A stretch of DNA of 64,000 bases from Azoarcus sp. Aa7 (GCF_014822185.1 NZ_QVLR01000041.1:83060-147059); one strand, 5' to 3'; positions 47,120 through 55,731 are shown, numbered from the stretch's first letter. A program made the numbers and translations. The notes: generated by a model from the letters alone, not told the origin.

Positions 47120-47264
47120 CGGGCTGTCTGCAATTCGACAGGGAAAGTCTTCTACAGTGAGTCCAGTACGCGGTTTCACAGATGCCATGATTGCGTACCC
47201 CCAAGATGGCTGAAGCAGATTCATCCTGCCCGACATTCCCTCTGCCGTTTCTGGAGGTCATCCC

Positions 47265-47627
47265 ATGAAGACAATTATGGTTGCTACCGCTATTGTGGCC
47301 CTTGTAGCGCTGAGCGGATGTGCGAGCCCCACCGTGCTCGAAGGGAAATACTCCGAGGCGGACGGGTGGCGCAAAGGAACCGTTGTCGAGATCGGACCCG
47401 CGAAAAGTCTGAAGCGGCCCGCGTTTTATGACTGCAGGACCGTGGCGTCGGGCACGGAAGGCAGCGATCAGTATGTGATGATCGCGCTTTTGAGCCATGG
47501 ACACTCGCATGCGCGCGCCGCCAAGTTGCCCGCCGACTCGCAATTACAGGTCGGCGACAAGGTCTACGTGAATTTCAAGGACTGCAGCGCACCAATCCCG
47601 AGACGCAGCTCATCACCCTCGGACTAG
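47265..47627 (+). CDS. small lipoprotein, copy 2
   Basis: The 120-residue protein has the lipobox VALVALSGCAS and a mature part almost identical to the copy at 44820-45170 (for example KGTVVEIGPAKSLKRPAFYD in both). The C-terminal tail is four residues longer. GGAGG lies upstream. It is preceded by a perfect response-regulator box, so metal induction is more directly supported than for copy 1. Confidence 0.82.
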   Translation: MKTIMVATAIVALVALSGCASPTVLEGKYSEADGWRKGTVVEIGPAKSLKRPAFYDCRTVASGTEGSDQYVMIALLSHGHSHARAAKLPADSQLQVGDKVYVNFKDCSAPIPRRSSSPSD

Positions 47628-47726
47628 CAACAGTTCAATTGATGTGCGTATCGCGCGGGACGCCGGGGATTGTGGCGAAGGATCAACGCCCGCAGAGTCC
47701 GGGTTCGCCTCGTCAGGACCAAGACG

Positions 47727-48336
47727 ATGCATTACGACATCCAGCACAAAGCCAGGCGCGATCGAGCGGCCCCGAAGCAGCTCGACGCGGTTCGCCAGGG
47801 CAAGGTCCCGGAAGTGCTGAGATGGCTGGAGGACGGACTGCCCGTCGCTTCGCAAAATACCGAGGGGGCACCTGATCTTCCTGGCGGCATATCACCGTCA
47901 GTGGGCCGTTATTGACAACCTGTTGGCGCGCGGTGCATCGGTCGACCTGCCCGATAGCCGGGGATGGACGCCACTCTTCTGGGCCGCTTTCAACGGCCAT
48001 GCGGACATCGTTTCATTCCTGATCGGCCGCGCCAACCACGACGTGCGGAACTCGGACGGGGAGTGGCCTCTGTTCTGGGCCGCCTACAAGGGCCACACGT
48101 CGGTTGTCCGGCATCTTCGGATCGGCGGTGCGAAGCGCAACCAACTCGACGCGGACGGACATGACGAGCTCAGGCTCGCGCAGATGTTGGGCGGCACGAC
48201 GTCGTCACCATCATCGAAGGACGGCGCGCCCAACGTACGAAGCATCCTCCTCCCTGAAACTCCGACGGTGCACTTTGATCCAGTAGCTACGCAGACGTCA
48301 CGCAAGACGCATGGTTGCCGCAACTTGGTAGGCTGA
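47727..48336 (+). pseudogene. ankyrin-repeat gene, frameshifted copy
   Basis: This copy starts MHYDIQHKARRDR and aligns with the intact gene (VPEVLRWLEDGLP). A 2-base deletion after the codons for NTEG near 47,866 shifts the frame. The protein then continues in the new frame as IFLAAYHRQWAVIDNLLARG and WTPLFWAAFNGHADIVSFLI. A further single-base loss near 48,189 spoils the tail. The full protein cannot be made; a 137-residue internal product from 47923 is conceivable. Confidence 0.8.
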
Positions 48337-48442
48337 TCGAGCTAAAACCAAGACAGACACCGTCCGGCACGCCTTCCGGCGACGTATTGATCTACGAGTT
48401 CGCCCTGCGGATCGTCGGAAGAACGCCGGCGATGCAAGAACA

Positions 48443-48463
48443 ACACCGGCTCGGGGCCGGTGT
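48443..48463 (-). terminator. hairpin downstream of copK copy 1
   Basis: The 8-bp stem ACACCGGC/GCCGGTGT with a 5-base loop lies 25 bases after the copK stop on the minus strand. The following T-rich run is weak, so termination is plausible but not certain. Confidence 0.5.
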
Positions 48464-48488
48464 CAGGTGAACACTTGTAATGGGAGCG

Positions 48489-48770
48489 TCAGCGACCGCC
48501 GCGATTTGGATGCAAGGCCCTTTCAAGACGCCAGATTTCATCGCCCTTCATCATGATCTTCTGGCCATCCTTAGTCTCCATCACGTGCCCCTCCGCCATC
48601 CTTTCAACCCGGCCGAATTTGTTCTCCATGGCCATCTTGCCATCCTTGAAAACATAAACCGTCGATCCATCCTTCATTACATACGATTTTTCGACGTTAC
48701 TCTCGTCAACTGCAAGGGCCGACGTCGCGACCAAGACAGAGGCTGCTGCGACAATGAGTTTTTTGAGCAT
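48489..48770 (-). CDS. copK: CopK-family periplasmic copper-binding protein, copy 1
   Basis: This 93-residue protein has a signal peptide (KLIVAAASVLVATSALA) and mature sequence VDESNVEKSYVMKDGSTVYV, FKDGKMAMENKFGRVERM and GQKIMMKGDEIWRLE. Length and the DGSxVYVFKDGKMxMENK...METKDG pattern match CopK of Cupriavidus, a periplasmic protein that binds Cu(I) through Met and Cu(II). It is one of three same-length paralogues here, each on the minus strand with its own upstream gap. Confidence 0.9.
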   Translation of the reverse strand: MLKKLIVAAASVLVATSALAVDESNVEKSYVMKDGSTVYVFKDGKMAMENKFGRVERMAEGHVMETKDGQKIMMKGDEIWRLERALHPNRGGR

Positions 48771-49005
48771 GATTTACTCCTTTAAATTCGCAACCTGTGG
48801 CTGACAGTTTAGCGGGAGATCAACAGGCATATTCTCCGCATTAGTCACGCTCCGCGTGCTTCATGCCAGCCATAAGTTCACAGTTCAGATTTTCCAACAA
48901 AACTTGGCACGGACGTATCAACCTCCCCTCGGCGCAGACTGAGAAAACCTAGTATCAGCAACCGCACCACAAGAAGTCGGGCACTCCCAACAATTCAAGG
49001 GAGAG

Positions 49006-49287
49006 TCAACTACCTCCACGATCACGATGCAACTCGCGCTCGAGACGCCAGATTTCATTGCCCTTCATCATGATCCTCTGACCGTCCGTTGTTTCCATCG
49101 TGTGTCCTTCCTTCATGGTAACAAGGCGCCCCAATTTGTCCTCCATGGCCATCTTTCCATCCTTGAATACATAAACCGTTGATCCATCCTTCAACGGATA
49201 CGACTTCGTCACGTTCCCCTCATCTACGGCCAACGCAGACGCGGTAACGAGGAACGATGCAGCAACAATTGCGAGCTTACTAAGCAT
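49006..49287 (-). CDS. copK: CopK-family periplasmic copper-binding protein, copy 2
   Basis: The 93 residues include the signal peptide KLAIVAASFLVTASALA and mature DEGNVTKSYPLKDGSTVYVF. The Met-rich copper ligand region reads FKDGKMAMEDKLGRLVTM and MKEGHTMETTDGQRIMMKGN. It lies 116 bases downstream of a czcE-like gene on the same strand and may share its transcript. It is closer to copy 3 in the MKEGHxMET segment than to copy 1. Confidence 0.9.
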   Translation of the reverse strand: MLSKLAIVAASFLVTASALAVDEGNVTKSYPLKDGSTVYVFKDGKMAMEDKLGRLVTMKEGHTMETTDGQRIMMKGNEIWRLERELHRDRGGS

Positions 49288-49403
49288 AACAAACTCCTCG
49301 TAGAGGATATGTGAATCAAGAATGTTGGGGCTGTGCGCGCCGTACTTGACACCTTTGTTCTGCACAACGCCGTTGTTTACGCCCCACTCCCGATGCCCTG
49401 CCC

Positions 49404-49796
49404 TCACTGACCTCCTCGGTACATCGGATTCTCGTCAACATATACGGTTACCTGCTCCGTGCCAGGGATGATTTCCGACAGCGGAAAACTAGAGGTTCCC
49501 AAGGTATCGAAGGTCCACGTAACAGTTTTTTCTCCGACGCGTATTGCAATCGTTTCCATTCTCACAACGTTGATATGGCGGGTCTGATTGTCAATGGTTA
49601 TGCTCCGCTCCGCCGTCGCCAGCGATGCGTATCCATAGCGGGCAGCCTGGCGTGCATGAGCGGCGCTTGCGGCAACCCGGATTAAAGCTCCAACTTGCGT
49701 TTCGCTCGGCGCGGAATACTGCTCACCAGCAAGTGCGCTCGCTGTTCCAAACAGCAGTATTGATGCATAAGCTACGCTAGATTTAGTAATTTGCAT
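49404..49796 (-). CDS. czcE: CzcE-family periplasmic metal-binding protein, copy 1
   Basis: This 130-residue protein has a signal peptide (SILLFGTASALAG). The mature domain includes YGYASLATAERSITIDNQTR, HINVVRMETIAIRVGEKTVT and the terminal EQVTVYVDENPMYRGG. This is the CzcE pattern; the C. metallidurans protein binds copper in the periplasm. The paralogue at 50427-50819 has the same length. The copK copy 2 gene follows on the same strand. Confidence 0.85.
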   Translation of the reverse strand: MQITKSSVAYASILLFGTASALAGEQYSAPSETQVGALIRVAASAAHARQAARYGYASLATAERSITIDNQTRHINVVRMETIAIRVGEKTVTWTFDTLGTSSFPLSEIIPGTEQVTVYVDENPMYRGGQ

Positions 49797-50040
49797 CCTT
49801 CACTCTCCCGCAGTATTTGGCTCTATCGCTCGACTTCGCTACACCACGAGTAGATATTAGTCTGGAGCGCCTTACGGCAGAATGACTTTCCGATTACTTC
49901 CTACTCATCCTCCTGCAACCTTGCGGAAAGCAACAACGTTGTTTAAGCAGGGATTACGCACCACCGACAGCAGATCGGCCTGCTCCGCCGTTACAGCGCG
50001 CAGGCCGATCAATCGTCGCCACGCGACGGTCGCAAACAAT

Positions 50041-50322
50041 TCAGTTTGTCTGATGCTCGCGATGCAGCTCGTTCTCTAGACGCCAGATTTCGTTACCCTT
50101 CATCATTATTTTTTTTCCATCCTTTGTTTCCATCGCATGGCCTTCCTTCATCGTAACAACTTGCCCAACTTTGTTCTCCATCGCCATCTTGCCGTCCTTA
50201 AAGACGTAGACGGTGGAGCCATCTTTCAACTCATAGGCTTTCTCGACATTTCCTCGGTCCACTGCGAATGCCGAGGTGGCGATGATCACGGATGCGGCTG
50301 CGGCGATTGCTTTCGTAAGCAT
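50041..50322 (-). CDS. copK: CopK-family periplasmic copper-binding protein, copy 3
   Basis: The 93 residues include the signal peptide KAIAAAASVIIATSAFA and mature DRGNVEKAYELKDGSTVYVF. The ligand region FKDGKMAMENKVGQVVTM and METKDGKKIMMKGNEIWRLE is conserved. It lies 104 bases downstream of the second czcE-like gene, so the order czcE then copK is repeated twice in tandem. Confidence 0.9.
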   Translation of the reverse strand: MLTKAIAAAASVIIATSAFAVDRGNVEKAYELKDGSTVYVFKDGKMAMENKVGQVVTMKEGHAMETKDGKKIMMKGNEIWRLENELHREHQTN

Positions 50323-50426
50323 GATTGACTCCTGACAGTTAAGTGGTAGAACTTAAAAACTAACCTTTACTGCACGACGCCTTTTGGTTGTAAAACCGGT
50401 GTGCTATCTGCAAGAAGCACACTTGA

Positions 50427-50819
50427 TCAACGCCCCCGATACATTGGGCTCTCATCCACGTACACAGTCACGCCGTCTACTCCAGGCAAAATATTCGACA
50501 AGGAGAAATTTCTCCGTGGATATGCATCGAATGTCCAATTAACCACTTTTCCTCCGAAACGGATCGAAACAGTCTCTAGCTGGACGACATTGATGTGCCG
50601 GGTGTTCTTATCTACGACTAAGATGCGCTCAGGAACTCCGGTTGATTCATACCCATAAGGGGCCTTCTGTCTCTCTGTGGGTTCGCTCGCTGATCCTCGA
50701 ACGCCCTCGACCCAGTGCGAAGTGCCAGCTTCTGAATAGTCAGTGTGTGCAATTGCCGACGAGGCCGTTGTGAACAGCAGCGCCGAGATAGCAGTGGCAC
50801 GGCAGATATTGCGGTTCAT
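50427..50819 (-). CDS. czcE: CzcE-family periplasmic metal-binding protein, copy 2
   Basis: This 130-residue protein has a signal peptide (SALLFTTASSAIA) and the mature motifs YGYESTGVPERILVVDKNTR, HINVVQLETVSIRFGGKVVN and VDGVTVYVDESPMYRGR. ATG 50819 is chosen because GGGGA lies six bases upstream and the resulting length equals copy 1. A response-regulator-type box lies 92 bases upstream, which ties the czcE/copK block to the metal two-component system. Confidence 0.85.
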   Translation of the reverse strand: MNRNICRATAISALLFTTASSAIAHTDYSEAGTSHWVEGVRGSASEPTERQKAPYGYESTGVPERILVVDKNTRHINVVQLETVSIRFGGKVVNWTFDAYPRRNFSLSNILPGVDGVTVYVDESPMYRGR

Positions 50820-50910
50820 AATCATTCCCCAGGACCAATCAAGATGCTCCTTATCGAGCGACCGTAACCTGATGGTAGCAGCGAGCATCTGACATTGGCA
50901 TGACTTAACA

Positions 50911-50926
50911 ATTACATTCCTGTCAT
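50911..50926. promoter_or_regulatory. response-regulator box 3
   Basis: ATTACATTCCTGTCAT fits the ATTAC-N6-GTNAT form of the boxes at 37151 and 47104. It is 92 bases upstream of czcE copy 2. Confidence 0.6.
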
Positions 50927-51002
50927 CGCTGTGTCATTTTGTAAAACCACTGTGAGCACGTATATAATTTATCCATGCACGCTCTGACAACGCAACAAAT
51001 CC

Positions 51003-51326
51003 TTAGCCAAGAACATTCGCGCGCCGGAGAACTAAAAGTGCAAAATTCTGTCCTGACCGAGAATCGTTAAGTAGAGCACTTCTCGGAGTAGACGGGCAGC
51101 TCATCTTTCGAACGGATCCCAGATTTACGGAATCCACTTTGGATTTCCAGTCATGCTCATATGCGAACTGCTCGCTGCCCATTTCATGACACCTCCGGCG
51201 ATTTCGTTGTGCGTCCGACAAGGATGGATTGGCAAGCTGGACGATCACGTTCGCCAATGAAATTTGGCTGGCGCTGCCATCCGCGATCACCGATTGGAGC
51301 TCGTCGATGATGTTCTTCCTGACCAT
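51003..51326 (-). CDS. hypothetical protein
   Basis: The 107-residue frame begins MVRKNIIDELQSVIADGSAS and has AAGGGG six bases before its ATG. No family recognised. The N-terminal half looks like protein (amphipathic helices, balanced composition); the C-terminal part after about residue 60 is less convincing. Confidence 0.4.
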   Translation of the reverse strand: MVRKNIIDELQSVIADGSASQISLANVIVQLANPSLSDAQRNRRRCHEMGSEQFAYEHDWKSKVDSVNLGSVRKMSCPSTPRSALLNDSRSGQNFALLVLRRANVLG

Positions 51327-51461
51327 GATGCCCCTTGCAAACTAGCCGATGACAAGTCACGACATGAGCTGCCAGTATTAATAACGAATGCGTACAGGCT
51401 ATGATACGAAAAGGAATGTGACGTCGCTTGCGGCAACATTCAGTTGCCACTACACGGGCAA

Positions 51462-51908
51462 ATGAATGATTCTGTGATTGCCCCGCGTTTGCACCGCCCC
51501 GGAGTTGTTGTCACGGGGCGTCTTCGCATTCAACTTGCTACGGGGAATTCGTTGCTGGAGATAGGAAAAATGGAGTCGCGGAAGCAATATGCAACATGGC
51601 TAGAGCTTGCTGTTGCACCTGAATGGATGCGAGGTTCATGCAAAATCAAGGTGCACGAGGTTGGCGGAAGAGGACGGCCTTGCTTTGCTATTTCAATGAA
51701 CAACCGGTGGTTGTGCGCAGCCAGCGGATGCCTGACAGTATTCTTCGGCCTCGGTTCGGCGCTGCATTTCCTGAAGCTTTGGCGCATCGAAAAATTTGAA
51801 CCTGGCGAGGCTCACATTGGCAGTGTCGAATGTAGTGACTCCCGCCACTGTCTCAGCATCGGGGGCGTTGGCAGCCTAAGGCGTTGCAGGGCCAACCCGA
51901 GTAAGTAA
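51462..51908 (+). CDS. hypothetical protein
   Basis: A 148-residue frame with plausible protein stretches (MESRKQYATWLELAVAPEW, RPCFAISMNNRWLCAASG and VFFGLGSALHFLKLWRIEKF). No family recognised and the ribosome site is weak. The last 30 residues may be read-through into non-coding sequence. Confidence 0.35.
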   Translation: MNDSVIAPRLHRPGVVVTGRLRIQLATGNSLLEIGKMESRKQYATWLELAVAPEWMRGSCKIKVHEVGGRGRPCFAISMNNRWLCAASGCLTVFFGLGSALHFLKLWRIEKFEPGEAHIGSVECSDSRHCLSIGGVGSLRRCRANPSK

Positions 51909-52317
51909 CGCTCAAGGACCGGCTTCCGCTTCTTGTCTGGCAGGTTGATGCCGTTGTCGGGAGGGAGCGTCCATCTCATTGCTTACGCAGAGCCCACTCT
52001 GCTGGCGTCGAAGATGCGTTGATTTCGATACAGGTGCAGCGACGGGCATGGACTGCGCCGGCAGATTGACTGAAGGCGTCTGCCTTTCCCTCGCCTTGTA
52101 GACATCCCTCACTCGAGGGATGTCGGCTATATATGATTCTTCTTAGAGTCTTACCCTGTCTTCACGATCGCGTAGGATTGAAACCTTTCGATGGAAGCTC
52201 TTTATTTCGCCGTCCTCTTCTGAAACCTCGCCGACCCCGACGCCTCCCGTCTGGGAAGCGCGGTTTTCGGCAGTGATTGATTTCTAAAGCGGGCGCGCAG
52301 TAAGTCCTGCGAAGTGA
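51909..52317. other. gene-free stretch with one strong hairpin
   Basis: No convincing gene in 409 bases. A perfect 10-bp stem, GACATCCCTC/GAGGGATGTC, with loop ACTC lies at 52101-52124 and is followed by a TA-rich run, so it may be a terminator. Confidence 0.45.
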
Positions 52318-52563
52318 TTACAGGTGCTTATGGAACTTACTGTGATCGTGGAGAACTTTCTTCGCGTGTTGCGGCGTCGCTTCAGCACTCTTCTGTGCGG
52401 GAACAGCGAGCTTCTCTTGCATATGGTTATGGGGGCTGACGCGGCCTTCGGTCTTCTCGTTCTGCGCCGCCACAGGTGCAGTCGTTGAGGCAGCGTTCCC
52501 CGCGGGCGCCAGGATTGCAAACGCGGATAACAGAGCCGTGATAAGAATCAGCTTCGTTGTCAT
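52318..52563 (-). CDS. small secreted His-rich protein
   Basis: The 81-residue protein has a signal peptide (LILITALLSAFAILAPAGNA) and a hydrophilic mature part rich in Ala, Lys and His, ending KVLHDHSKFHKHL. GGGAGAT precedes the start. A response-regulator-type box lies 111 bases upstream. It resembles in size and composition the protein at 63336-63617. A periplasmic metal-buffering role is inferred. Confidence 0.65.
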   Translation of the reverse strand: MTTKLILITALLSAFAILAPAGNAASTTAPVAAQNEKTEGRVSPHNHMQEKLAVPAQKSAEATPQHAKKVLHDHSKFHKHL

Positions 52564-52673
52564 GGCACGATCTCCCACAAAAAACACTATCGAAGTGCGC
52601 TACTGTCGCCTTGATCTGCGCACACCCTACCGGTAGTGTGCTCCACATAGGCTGTCGAGAGCATGACGCGGAT

Positions 52674-52689
52674 ATTACACATTCGTAAC
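52674..52689. promoter_or_regulatory. response-regulator box 4
   Basis: ATTACACATTCGTAAC matches the box at 37151 in 13 of 16 positions. It lies 111 bases upstream of the His-rich protein gene and 26 bases after the HD-GYP gene's end region on the other side. Confidence 0.6.
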
Positions 52690-52714
52690 TGGATCAAATC
52701 GCACTTTAGGACTT

Positions 52715-53494
52715 CTAGGGTGATTTAGTGGGTTCAGACACGCATTTCATGTCCACCATCTGACGCAGTACGGCCTCCTCGGCGAGTAGTGCATTCACCG
52801 CAACAGGGTCGAATTGGCTGCCGGACATGTGGAGTATCTCCGCCTTCGCCGCATCAAATGTGAGCCCCTGACGGTACGGCCGGTCTGACGTCATGGCATC
52901 AAGGGTGTCGACAACGGCAAATAGCCTCGCACCGAAGGGAATATCCTCACCCCGCAGGCCACGCGGATACCCGCCGCCATCGAACCTTTCTTCATGACTG
53001 CGCACGATATCGGCCGCCTCTTCCATGCCGGCCAGTCGGCCAACTAACCGATGGCCATCATCCGGATGCCGACGCATGATGGTCCATTCGCCTTCCGTGA
53101 GCGGCCCTACCTTCAATAAAACACCATCCGGCACTCCGATTTTGCCCAAGTCATGCAGAAGAGCACCCCAGTATATCTGGGCCAATCGCTGTTCATCGTT
53201 AGGAAAAATGCGCTTAGCCAGGACAACCGTGTGGCACGCAACACGCCGGGAATGCAAGCCAGTCTCATGCTCACGCAGATCAAGAGCATCTGCGAGCGCT
53301 TCTGCAAACGCAGCGTTCAGTTCACCACAGCGTGAGCACCCGCGGGACAACTCTTCGAGAAAACAGCGCTCACAAGTCTGCTGGCTTGATTTCCACGGCG
53401 TACGAGAAACGACACGGGTACCGCAGCAATGACACGTCCCTGCAAAGGTAGGTCGAAGCTCCAATGTGTGCCTCCCATGTAACGACGCCCCCAT
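52715..53494 (-). CDS. HD-GYP domain protein with N-terminal zinc-ribbon cysteines
   Basis: In this 259-residue protein residues 20-60 hold three cysteine pairs (CHCCG, CERC, CSRCG) suggesting a metal-binding ribbon. The HD-GYP phosphohydrolase domain follows with GALLHDLGKIGVPDGVL, HPDDGHRL, HEERFDGGGYPRGL and FAVVDTLDAMTSDRPYR. HD-GYP enzymes degrade cyclic di-GMP or related dinucleotides. It is the last gene of a five-gene leftward operon; its ATG overlaps the preceding stop by one base. Linking a dinucleotide hydrolase to a metal ribbon in this operon is unusual. Confidence 0.88.
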   Translation of the reverse strand: MGASLHGRHTLELRPTFAGTCHCCGTRVVSRTPWKSSQQTCERCFLEELSRGCSRCGELNAAFAEALADALDLREHETGLHSRRVACHTVVLAKRIFPNDEQRLAQIYWGALLHDLGKIGVPDGVLLKVGPLTEGEWTIMRRHPDDGHRLVGRLAGMEEAADIVRSHEERFDGGGYPRGLRGEDIPFGARLFAVVDTLDAMTSDRPYRQGLTFDAAKAEILHMSGSQFDPVAVNALLAEEAVLRQMVDMKCVSEPTKSP

Positions 53495-54147
53495 CACTCG
53501 GTTGCATCGGGCGGTTGCCGCCCCAGGACTGGGATGAATGCCGGCGTGCGTTCCCGGTACTGCACGTAGGCTTCGCCAAATTCAACGAGTACGTCACGTT
53601 CTTCTTGGTGCGCCAGGCGCGCGTACACGATAAGCAACACGGGAAATAGCGCCAACGTGATCAATGTGGGCCACTGCAACAGGAATCCAAACATCACGAG
53701 GACGAAGGCAACATACTGAGGATGCCGAATTCTTGCATAGGGACCGGTGTCCGCCACGCGATGCTCACGCTGTGCGCGATAGAGCACCGGCCAAGCTTTT
53801 GAAAGCAACCAGAAACCGCCGACGATGAACGCCGTGCTAAGGAGATGAAACGGGCCAAAATGCGGGTTAGATCGCCAACCGAACATGACTTCGAGCAGGT
53901 GGCCCGAATCATGAGCGAGGAAATCAACACCCGGAAAGCGCGAGGATAGCCAACCGGACAGCACGTAGATTGTGAGCGGAAACCCGTACATCTCCGTGAA
54001 CAAGGCGACGATGAAGGCGGAGTAAGCGCCGAGCGAACGCCAATCGCGCGTACTGCGGGGCCTTGCGAAGCTGAACGCAAACGCGATGAAAAAGATTGAG
54101 TTGATGATGACCAGCGACCATAGGCCGTAGGAAGGGGTGTCGGTCAT
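53494..54147 (-). CDS. ICMT/NnrU-like membrane methyltransferase family protein
   Basis: This 217-residue protein has five or six membrane segments and the C-terminal isoprenylcysteine-methyltransferase motif TGPYARIRHPQYVAFVLVMF with the closing EERDVLVEFGEAYVQYRERT. Bacterial members are common in metal islands but their substrates are unknown. It overlaps the upstream DUF2933 gene by four bases (ATGA). Confidence 0.85.
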   Translation of the reverse strand: MTDTPSYGLWSLVIINSIFFIAFAFSFARPRSTRDWRSLGAYSAFIVALFTEMYGFPLTIYVLSGWLSSRFPGVDFLAHDSGHLLEVMFGWRSNPHFGPFHLLSTAFIVGGFWLLSKAWPVLYRAQREHRVADTGPYARIRHPQYVAFVLVMFGFLLQWPTLITLALFPVLLIVYARLAHQEERDVLVEFGEAYVQYRERTPAFIPVLGRQPPDATE

Positions 54148-54407
54148 TTCTCATCTCCTTCCGTTTTATTCTGTGTGTCCCCCCGATTGTGCCCACCATG
54201 CCCACCGTGTCCGCCGTGCATGAAGATGTGCATCAACGGACAGGCCAACAGGAAAAGCCACGGCAAGATGCCGAGGAGATGAGCGCGGTGTTCAGTGAAG
54301 AGAAAAAACGCGGCCAGCGCGAGAAAGCCGAAGAATACCCATTTCACCCGTGAGTCAGCCCCCCCGCGTCTGTGGACCGGCTGTTCCCTATCATGTTGCT
54401 CTGACAT
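54144..54407 (-). CDS. DUF2933-family small membrane protein
   Basis: This 87-residue protein has two hydrophobic helices (VFFGFLALAAFFLFTEH and LLGILPWLFLLACPLMHIFM) followed by a His/Gly-rich HGGHGGHGGHNRG tail. That combination is typical of DUF2933 proteins found with copper-resistance genes. The tail suggests metal binding at the membrane face. Confidence 0.82.
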   Translation of the reverse strand: MSEQHDREQPVHRRGGADSRVKWVFFGFLALAAFFLFTEHRAHLLGILPWLFLLACPLMHIFMHGGHGGHGGHNRGDTQNKTEGDEK

Positions 54408-54421
54408 GTCATAGCTCTCGG

Positions 54422-54892
54422 TTAGCGTCGGCGGTATTCGAAAAGTGCTTCGATCGGCTGTGCTATCCCGGGCCGTCGAACCTCGATGGCGATTCGGTAT
54501 GGTCCATCACCGGACAGGATGAAGTAAGCGCCGAAGCTCAGCGCGTCGTCGATGTGCATGGGCTCAAGCCGCTTGTGCGTACCCGCCATGCCTAGTTCAG
54601 CGACGCTTGCCCGCACGTCGGCCTCGGTGATGCGTTGCCCAGCCGTATCGATGAGCGCGACGACCAGATGGTATGCATCCTTCTTGCTTGGAACTCCGCC
54701 ATGCATGGCGCGTTCTTCATGAGGTGCCGGATGCTTGCCTGCCACCTGTGCCGGCATGAGCCCGTAATAGACTTCGATCCCTTGCACCGTCATGTGTTGC
54801 CCCAATTCGACCGCATGGGCGAACGCCGACGTGACCAGCATGACGAGCGCAGCCATCCAGCACCGAATCAATAGTGGGTACTCTTTTTTCAT
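54422..54892 (-). CDS. secreted protein of unknown function
   Basis: The 156-residue protein has a signal peptide (MAALVMLVTSAFAHA) and a mature beta-rich domain with VQGIEVYYGLMPAQVAGKHP, a short His-containing segment (HEERAMHGG) and DAYHLVVALIDTAGQRI. It resembles periplasmic proteins with a YtkA-like or CopC-like fold, though no clear match was recognised. Its start overlaps the methyltransferase stop (ATGA, 54889-54892) and has AAGGAGAAGG upstream. Confidence 0.75.
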   Translation of the reverse strand: MKKEYPLLIRCWMAALVMLVTSAFAHAVELGQHMTVQGIEVYYGLMPAQVAGKHPAPHEERAMHGGVPSKKDAYHLVVALIDTAGQRITEADVRASVAELGMAGTHKRLEPMHIDDALSFGAYFILSGDGPYRIAIEVRRPGIAQPIEALFEYRRR

Positions 54893-55731
54893 GATCCTTC
54901 TCCTTGCGTTGAGCCTGAACGTGCCACCCAGAAAGCCAGCAACTGCATCCAACGCCCCTGCATTTGGACAGAGCCGAACCCGTTTCGCTGCAGAAAAGCG
55001 GGAATCTCGCCGCGCAGGTTTCCGGCGGTCATTGGCATGGCCAACAAGGGCCAGAGCAGCCACCACCACAGCGGGTTCGCCGGCCGGTCGAGGTCGGCAA
55101 TGACAAGACGTCCCGAGGGCTTCAGGACGCGGCGCACGCTCTTGAGCCCGGCTTCCTTCGCTTCCGGCGGCAGGTGATGCAACATCGCGCTCGCCAGCAC
55201 CACGTCGAAGGTGGCGTCGGGAAATGGCAGCGTTTCGATGGCCGCAAGCTGGAAGCTCGCACGACTACCTGCGCGGGCGGCATTCTCACGGGCGACGACG
55301 ATCATGGCCGGTGCCGCGTCAATGCCGATTGCCTCGCCCGACGCCCCGATCGCTTCTGCGGCGAGCCGGGTCAGAACGCCCGTGCCGCAGCCGACTTCCA
55401 GCACGTGCTCGCCTGCCTGTAGTGCGGCATGGCGCAGCGTCTCCATCCGAAAGGCCTTGCCGAGGCCGAGTTTGGGGAAGTACCAGTCGTAGATCGGTGC
55501 GGCCCAGCCCATAGTCATTCCCGCCGTGCGGGGGGGCGGGCCAAGGGGAAAGGCGCCTGACTGGCGCAACTGCAGGCCGCCCCAAACCAGCACTCCCGGA
55601 CAGGCGAGCAGAACGGCAACAAGCGTCGCACTCGGCCACGTGAGTCCCCACAGCGACAAGACGACTGCTGCCACACCGATCGCCAAGGCAGGACAGATCC
55701 ACATCCAGTTGTCGATTGATCGTCGGCTCAT
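54889..55731 (-). CDS. membrane-anchored class I SAM-dependent methyltransferase
   Basis: In this 280-residue protein two N-terminal membrane helices (about 10-52) precede a Rossmann methyltransferase with motif I HVLEVGCGTGVLTRLA, the acidic GIDAAPAMIVVA and ASAMLHHLPPEAKEAGLKSV (methyltransf_11 type). It is the first gene of the five-gene operon that ends with the HD-GYP gene. Membrane anchoring together with a downstream ICMT-like methyltransferase suggests lipid or membrane-associated metal(loid) methylation, which is inference. Confidence 0.85.
   Translation of the reverse strand: MSRRSIDNWMWICPALAIGVAAVVLSLWGLTWPSATLVAVLLACPGVLVWGGLQLRQSGAFPLGPPPRTAGMTMGWAAPIYDWYFPKLGLGKAFRMETLRHAALQAGEHVLEVGCGTGVLTRLAAEAIGASGEAIGIDAAPAMIVVARENAARAGSRASFQLAAIETLPFPDATFDVVLASAMLHHLPPEAKEAGLKSVRRVLKPSGRLVIADLDRPANPLWWWLLWPLLAMPMTAGNLRGEIPAFLQRNGFGSVQMQGRWMQLLAFWVARSGSTQGEGS

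Noticed and set aside
52158..52184. A sequence ending GGATTGAAAC, resembling the end of a CRISPR repeat
   Set aside because: It occurs once, with no second copy at spacer distance and no cas genes nearby.
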